NCBI GenBank assembly: GCA_951799425.1
Contig: OX637404.1
Span: 22,440,545 to 22,504,544 of the forward strand
DNA from: Ilex aquifolium
Lineage: Eukaryota > Streptophyta > Magnoliopsida > Aquifoliales > Aquifoliaceae
DNA: 64,000 bases
Direction of reading: 5' to 3'
This document shows positions 61,510 through 64,000 of the stretch, piece after piece (within the stretch, counting starts at the first letter, position 1; each line of letters opens with the position of its first letter). The notes beneath the pieces were generated by a model. The model worked only from the letters and a program-made list of their open reading frames with translations, was not told where the DNA came from and did not search any database. The position numbers were made by a program, and so were the translations under genes.

Positions 61510-62286
61510 TCTATAGAATAAAGTAGCTTACAATTTAAATTTCAAAAGATAAACAAAATAACTTTTGTTTTTCGCGATTCAGATCGCTTTAAATTTTACT
61601 TTAAAATTAATCTAACGGTTAATATTAAACCCTAAATTTAATAAGAAAAATAGGCTTTTAAAGGTGTGTTTGGAGTGACTTTTTAAAAGTACTTCTAAAA
61701 ATTATTTCTCATAAGTACTTTAAAAAAAAAAATAGTGTTTGAAACCACTTCACCACTACCTCTACCACCACCACTGCCACCGCCGCCGCCGCCACCACCG
61801 TCGTCATCGCCACTGCCATCACCATTGTCACCACCGCCGCCGCCACCGCCGCCGCTACCGCCACCACCACTGCCATCGTCGCTACCACCACCACCGTCAT
61901 CGCCGCCACAACCTCCACCACCACCACCGCTGCCGCCACTACTGCCACCGCCGCCACCATCGCCGTCATCGCTGCCACTACCACCACGACCATCACTACC
62001 ACCACGACCATCACCACCACCATCGCCGCCGCCGCCACTACCACCGCCACCCCCACCACTGCCGCCGTCGCAGCCACCACCACCATCGCCACCACCACGG
62101 TCATTGCCACCCACCACAACTATCACCGTCTCCTACCACCATCACCTCTCATCCCCACTACAACCGATGTTTAAATTCATTTACCTCTCATCTATGTTTG
62201 TGATTTGATTTTAAATATGAATACAAATATGTTTATTGTTTACTATTTTTTATTACTCTGTGCCTTCAGGCACAGACAATAACTAG
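61510..62286 (+). mobile_element. Non-autonomous Helitron, second of a tandem pair
   Basis: Starts TCTATAGAATAAAGTAGC and ends with an 8-bp-stem hairpin (TCTGTGCC-TTCA-GGCACAGA) then CAATAACTAG, followed by T. The first ~200 bp align with the preceding Helitron. The CCN-repeat core (61740-62130) is about three times longer than in its partner. The Pro-, Gly-, His- or Val-rich frames on both strands are translations of this repeat, not genes. Confidence 0.88.
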
Positions 62287-62829
62287 TAAAATTATATTAG
62301 ACATGATGCATGTTAGTATTACAAATCAAATACCGATATCATGGTATTAGTGTCCCTATCCGAGTATCTCCATTTGCATCATAAGTTACACAATGACTTG
62401 AAGGCAGAATGGCTACAAAAGAAAGGGTCATTGTTGACTGTTGTCAAAATTACAGTTGCTTCTTTTCTTGAGGTAAGATTAGGGATGTAGGTAAGAAAGT
62501 TACAGTTTTCTGAGCTGATAAACTCCATATTTTGGAGTAATTTTGAAGTATAAGCACTTATACATATCAGGAAAAATGGGAGAAAATCATGAATCAAAAG
62601 CTAAAGAATTTGCCAAGCAACCAATCTTACTAACTGTTGGACCTCTTGTTTAATCTCCCAGAGAAGCAATCTACAATCCCCCTTTTCTAGTTTTCTTTTT
62701 CTTCTTTTTTCATCCGCAACACTCGTTCTCCCTAGATTGTTCATTATGCAACGACGGGTCAGTTCTCAATACATTGAAGTAATACTATTGTAGTTACTAA
62801 ATCAAACATGAATGGCTAGTCATCTATGA
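62287..62829. other. Spacer, no gene recognised
   Basis: The frame 62379-62597 (minus) is not recognised. The right part may be the remaining 3' side of the decayed PPR copy. Confidence 0.35.
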
Positions 62830-63436
62830 GCTCTGCATGAAGAACCAAACATCCTTTAAAGAGTGAACTTGATCTCTTAACTCTCACCACAATCTCCATT
62901 CCATCAACATTAGAAACCAGCTTCACCGAAATCTGATAGCAGTTGCAACGCCCTTGAAGTGTTTCACTATTATTGTTAACCTTGCCTCACGAGTCATGAT
63001 CTTTCCATTCCAAAGCAACAACATGCTTCTGACTTTGCATATCAAGCAACACATCACCAACCAGTGGAATGTGACCTCCTTTGACTTTAAGTTCGATCAT
63101 AATCTTCCTAAGCTTCTCACAAGCATCGTCTGTAATTTTACCTTTTCTCTTTCATTTCCCACTTTCACCCTCCCCACGCCACAAAACTGTATGTGAACTT
63201 TCACTAATCCACCAACTAGGGTTTTCCTGCATCTTCTGATTCATCTTTAATCTTCTCACAAGAGCGAAGTCCGTCCATTTCCCTGAAATGGCATCACATT
63301 TATGATTTAACAACAAAATGAAGTCATTAGAATTTTCGGGATCCACCTCGTGATGTGACCATTCCTTTCCTTGGTCTAGCAGTTCAGCATTTTTTATGAA
63401 TAATGCAAGATTCAAGAAGAGTTTGATTTCACTCAT
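62830..63436 (-). pseudogene. Decayed PPR-DYW C-terminus
   Basis: The minus strand reads, in order, an E-motif-like part (EVDPENSNDFILLLNHK, GKWTDFALVRRLKMNQKM, PSWWISESSHTVLW), an E+-like part near 63000-63130 (KLRKIMIELKVKGGHIPL, VLLDMQSQKH) that ends at a stop, and a DYW-domain piece near 62850-62950 (SVKLVSNVDGMEIVVRVKR) in another frame. The zinc/deaminase-like HxE and CxxC motifs and the terminal DYW are lost. The nucleotides at 62880-62950 are visibly related to the intact DYW end at 63925-63990. Confidence 0.75.
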
Positions 63437-63863
63437 ACTAGTTTAATGACCAGCCTTTGTTCTACTATTTTTCCCATTGGTTTGATTGACTGAAAGCTTT
63501 CTAGCATGCTCCTTATGCTCTGGTGGTTCAGTCGCTTTGTCGAAAAGAGCTTTCCTACAGACTTGGCTTTCTCCGGAGCATATTGGTTTGCGGCGCTAAA
63601 TAGGACAGTTTGGCCTCCAGAAATGACGCAAAGGGAAAAAAAATCCATGGACCAATTTGGTATTGCTTTTGCAGCCCACACAAAACAGCGTTTTACCCCT
63701 AGATGTCCAGGCTCAAGTGCTGACAAAGGGTCACAGGTCAAAATGAAAGCTATAGGTGTTGTCTCGTTGACATGGTTCTCAATGTGCTTCTGCAGGGACC
63801 ATCAACCGGAGGCAGTTCCAGAGGGGCTGCAGAAACCATGTCAGCTACTCAGTTAGTCATCAA
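63437..63863. other. Region between decayed and intact DYW ends
   Basis: Overlapping frames on both strands (63433-63741 minus, 63506-63856 plus) resemble no protein I can name. Part is presumably the 3' UTR of the PPR gene. Confidence 0.3.
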
Positions 63864-64000
63864 TCACCAGTAATCTTTACTCAAACAAGAGCCATAGTTG
63901 AAAGAGTGAAATCGACTTCTGTCTCTCACTACAATCTCCAATACACAAACCTTAGAGATCAGCTTCATCACGGTATGACAGTCCTTGCACACCCTCAAAT
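63864..64000 (-). CDS. PPR protein, DYW class, C-terminal end (partial)
   Basis: The last 44 codons of a pentatricopeptide-repeat protein of the PLS-DYW class; the rest lies beyond the right edge. The sequence reads [16 protein letters not shown], then [17 protein letters not shown] and the terminal tripeptide DYW followed by TGA at 63864-63866. CxxCH and the HxF(x)nGxC segment are the conserved C-terminal part of the DYW deaminase domain. Such proteins are sent to plastids or mitochondria, where they bind specific transcripts and convert C to U. Usual CSCxDYW is here CLSKDYW, so one zinc-ligand cysteine seems replaced. Which organelle or target is involved cannot be told from this piece. Confidence 0.88.
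   Translation of the reverse strand, partial: LRVCKDCHTVMKLISKVCVLEIVVRDRSRFHSFNYGSCLSKDYW

Noticed and set aside
61695-62208. Long Pro-, Gly-, His- and Val-rich open frames on both strands
   Set aside because: They are translations of a CCN trinucleotide repeat inside a Helitron. All frames on both strands stay open, and there is no gene context.
63433-63856. Overlapping frames of 102 and 116 residues at the right edge
   Set aside because: Neither resembles a known protein, and they are antisense to each other; left unassigned.

Overview
This is repeat-dense nuclear DNA of a flowering plant, probably a eudicot. The evidence is spliced genes with GT-AG introns, a plant-only mini zinc finger gene, a subgroup-1 R2R3-MYB, a PPR-DYW gene end, an Au-type SINE, plant L1 LINEs, and hAT, Mutator, Helitron and Copia remnants. 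All calls were made by eye; no database search was run. I saw no bacterial, organellar, CRISPR, rRNA or convincing tRNA gene.

Only four host genes can be supported, all on the minus strand. They are a single-exon mini zinc finger protein (7192-7479), a three-exon R2R3-MYB of the MYB30/60/94/96 group (23674-25283), a four-exon plastid-type alpha/beta-hydrolase-fold protein (52168-60357), and the last 44 codons of a DYW-class PPR protein running off the right edge (63864-64000). Beside the last lies a decayed DYW copy (62830-63436). The genes do not form an operon or a shared pathway.

Left third (1-23 kb): a Helitron, a Copia gag/LTR remnant, a degenerate tandem array containing a SINE, the mini zinc finger gene, several hAT-type MITEs, a 1.55-kb Mutator-like element with ~73-bp terminal repeats and a perfect 9-bp target-site duplication (TSD), foldback DNA, and two further SINE-like retroposons. 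Middle (23-36 kb): the MYB gene, a possible solo LTR, and a 4.1-kb 5'-truncated LINE with a perfect 14-bp TSD.

36.4-48.8 kb is a direct tandem duplication of a ~3.57-kb unit. The second copy has grown to ~8.9 kb through later insertions: a LINE itself split by a hAT element, a hAT MITE nested in another hAT MITE, and a 2.46-kb Mutator-like element. The first copy has its own private MITE. The two copies act as filled and empty sites for each other and so give the order of events. Right third: the hydrolase gene has a 6.3-kb intron holding a complete-ended but decayed hAT element in antisense and an Au SINE. It is followed by two Helitrons abutting head to tail and the PPR-DYW region.

I found no convincing previously undescribed biological system. 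The most informative content is the nested transposon record, much of it supported by explicit TSDs, and the hydrolase-fold protein that appears to lack the usual catalytic residues.
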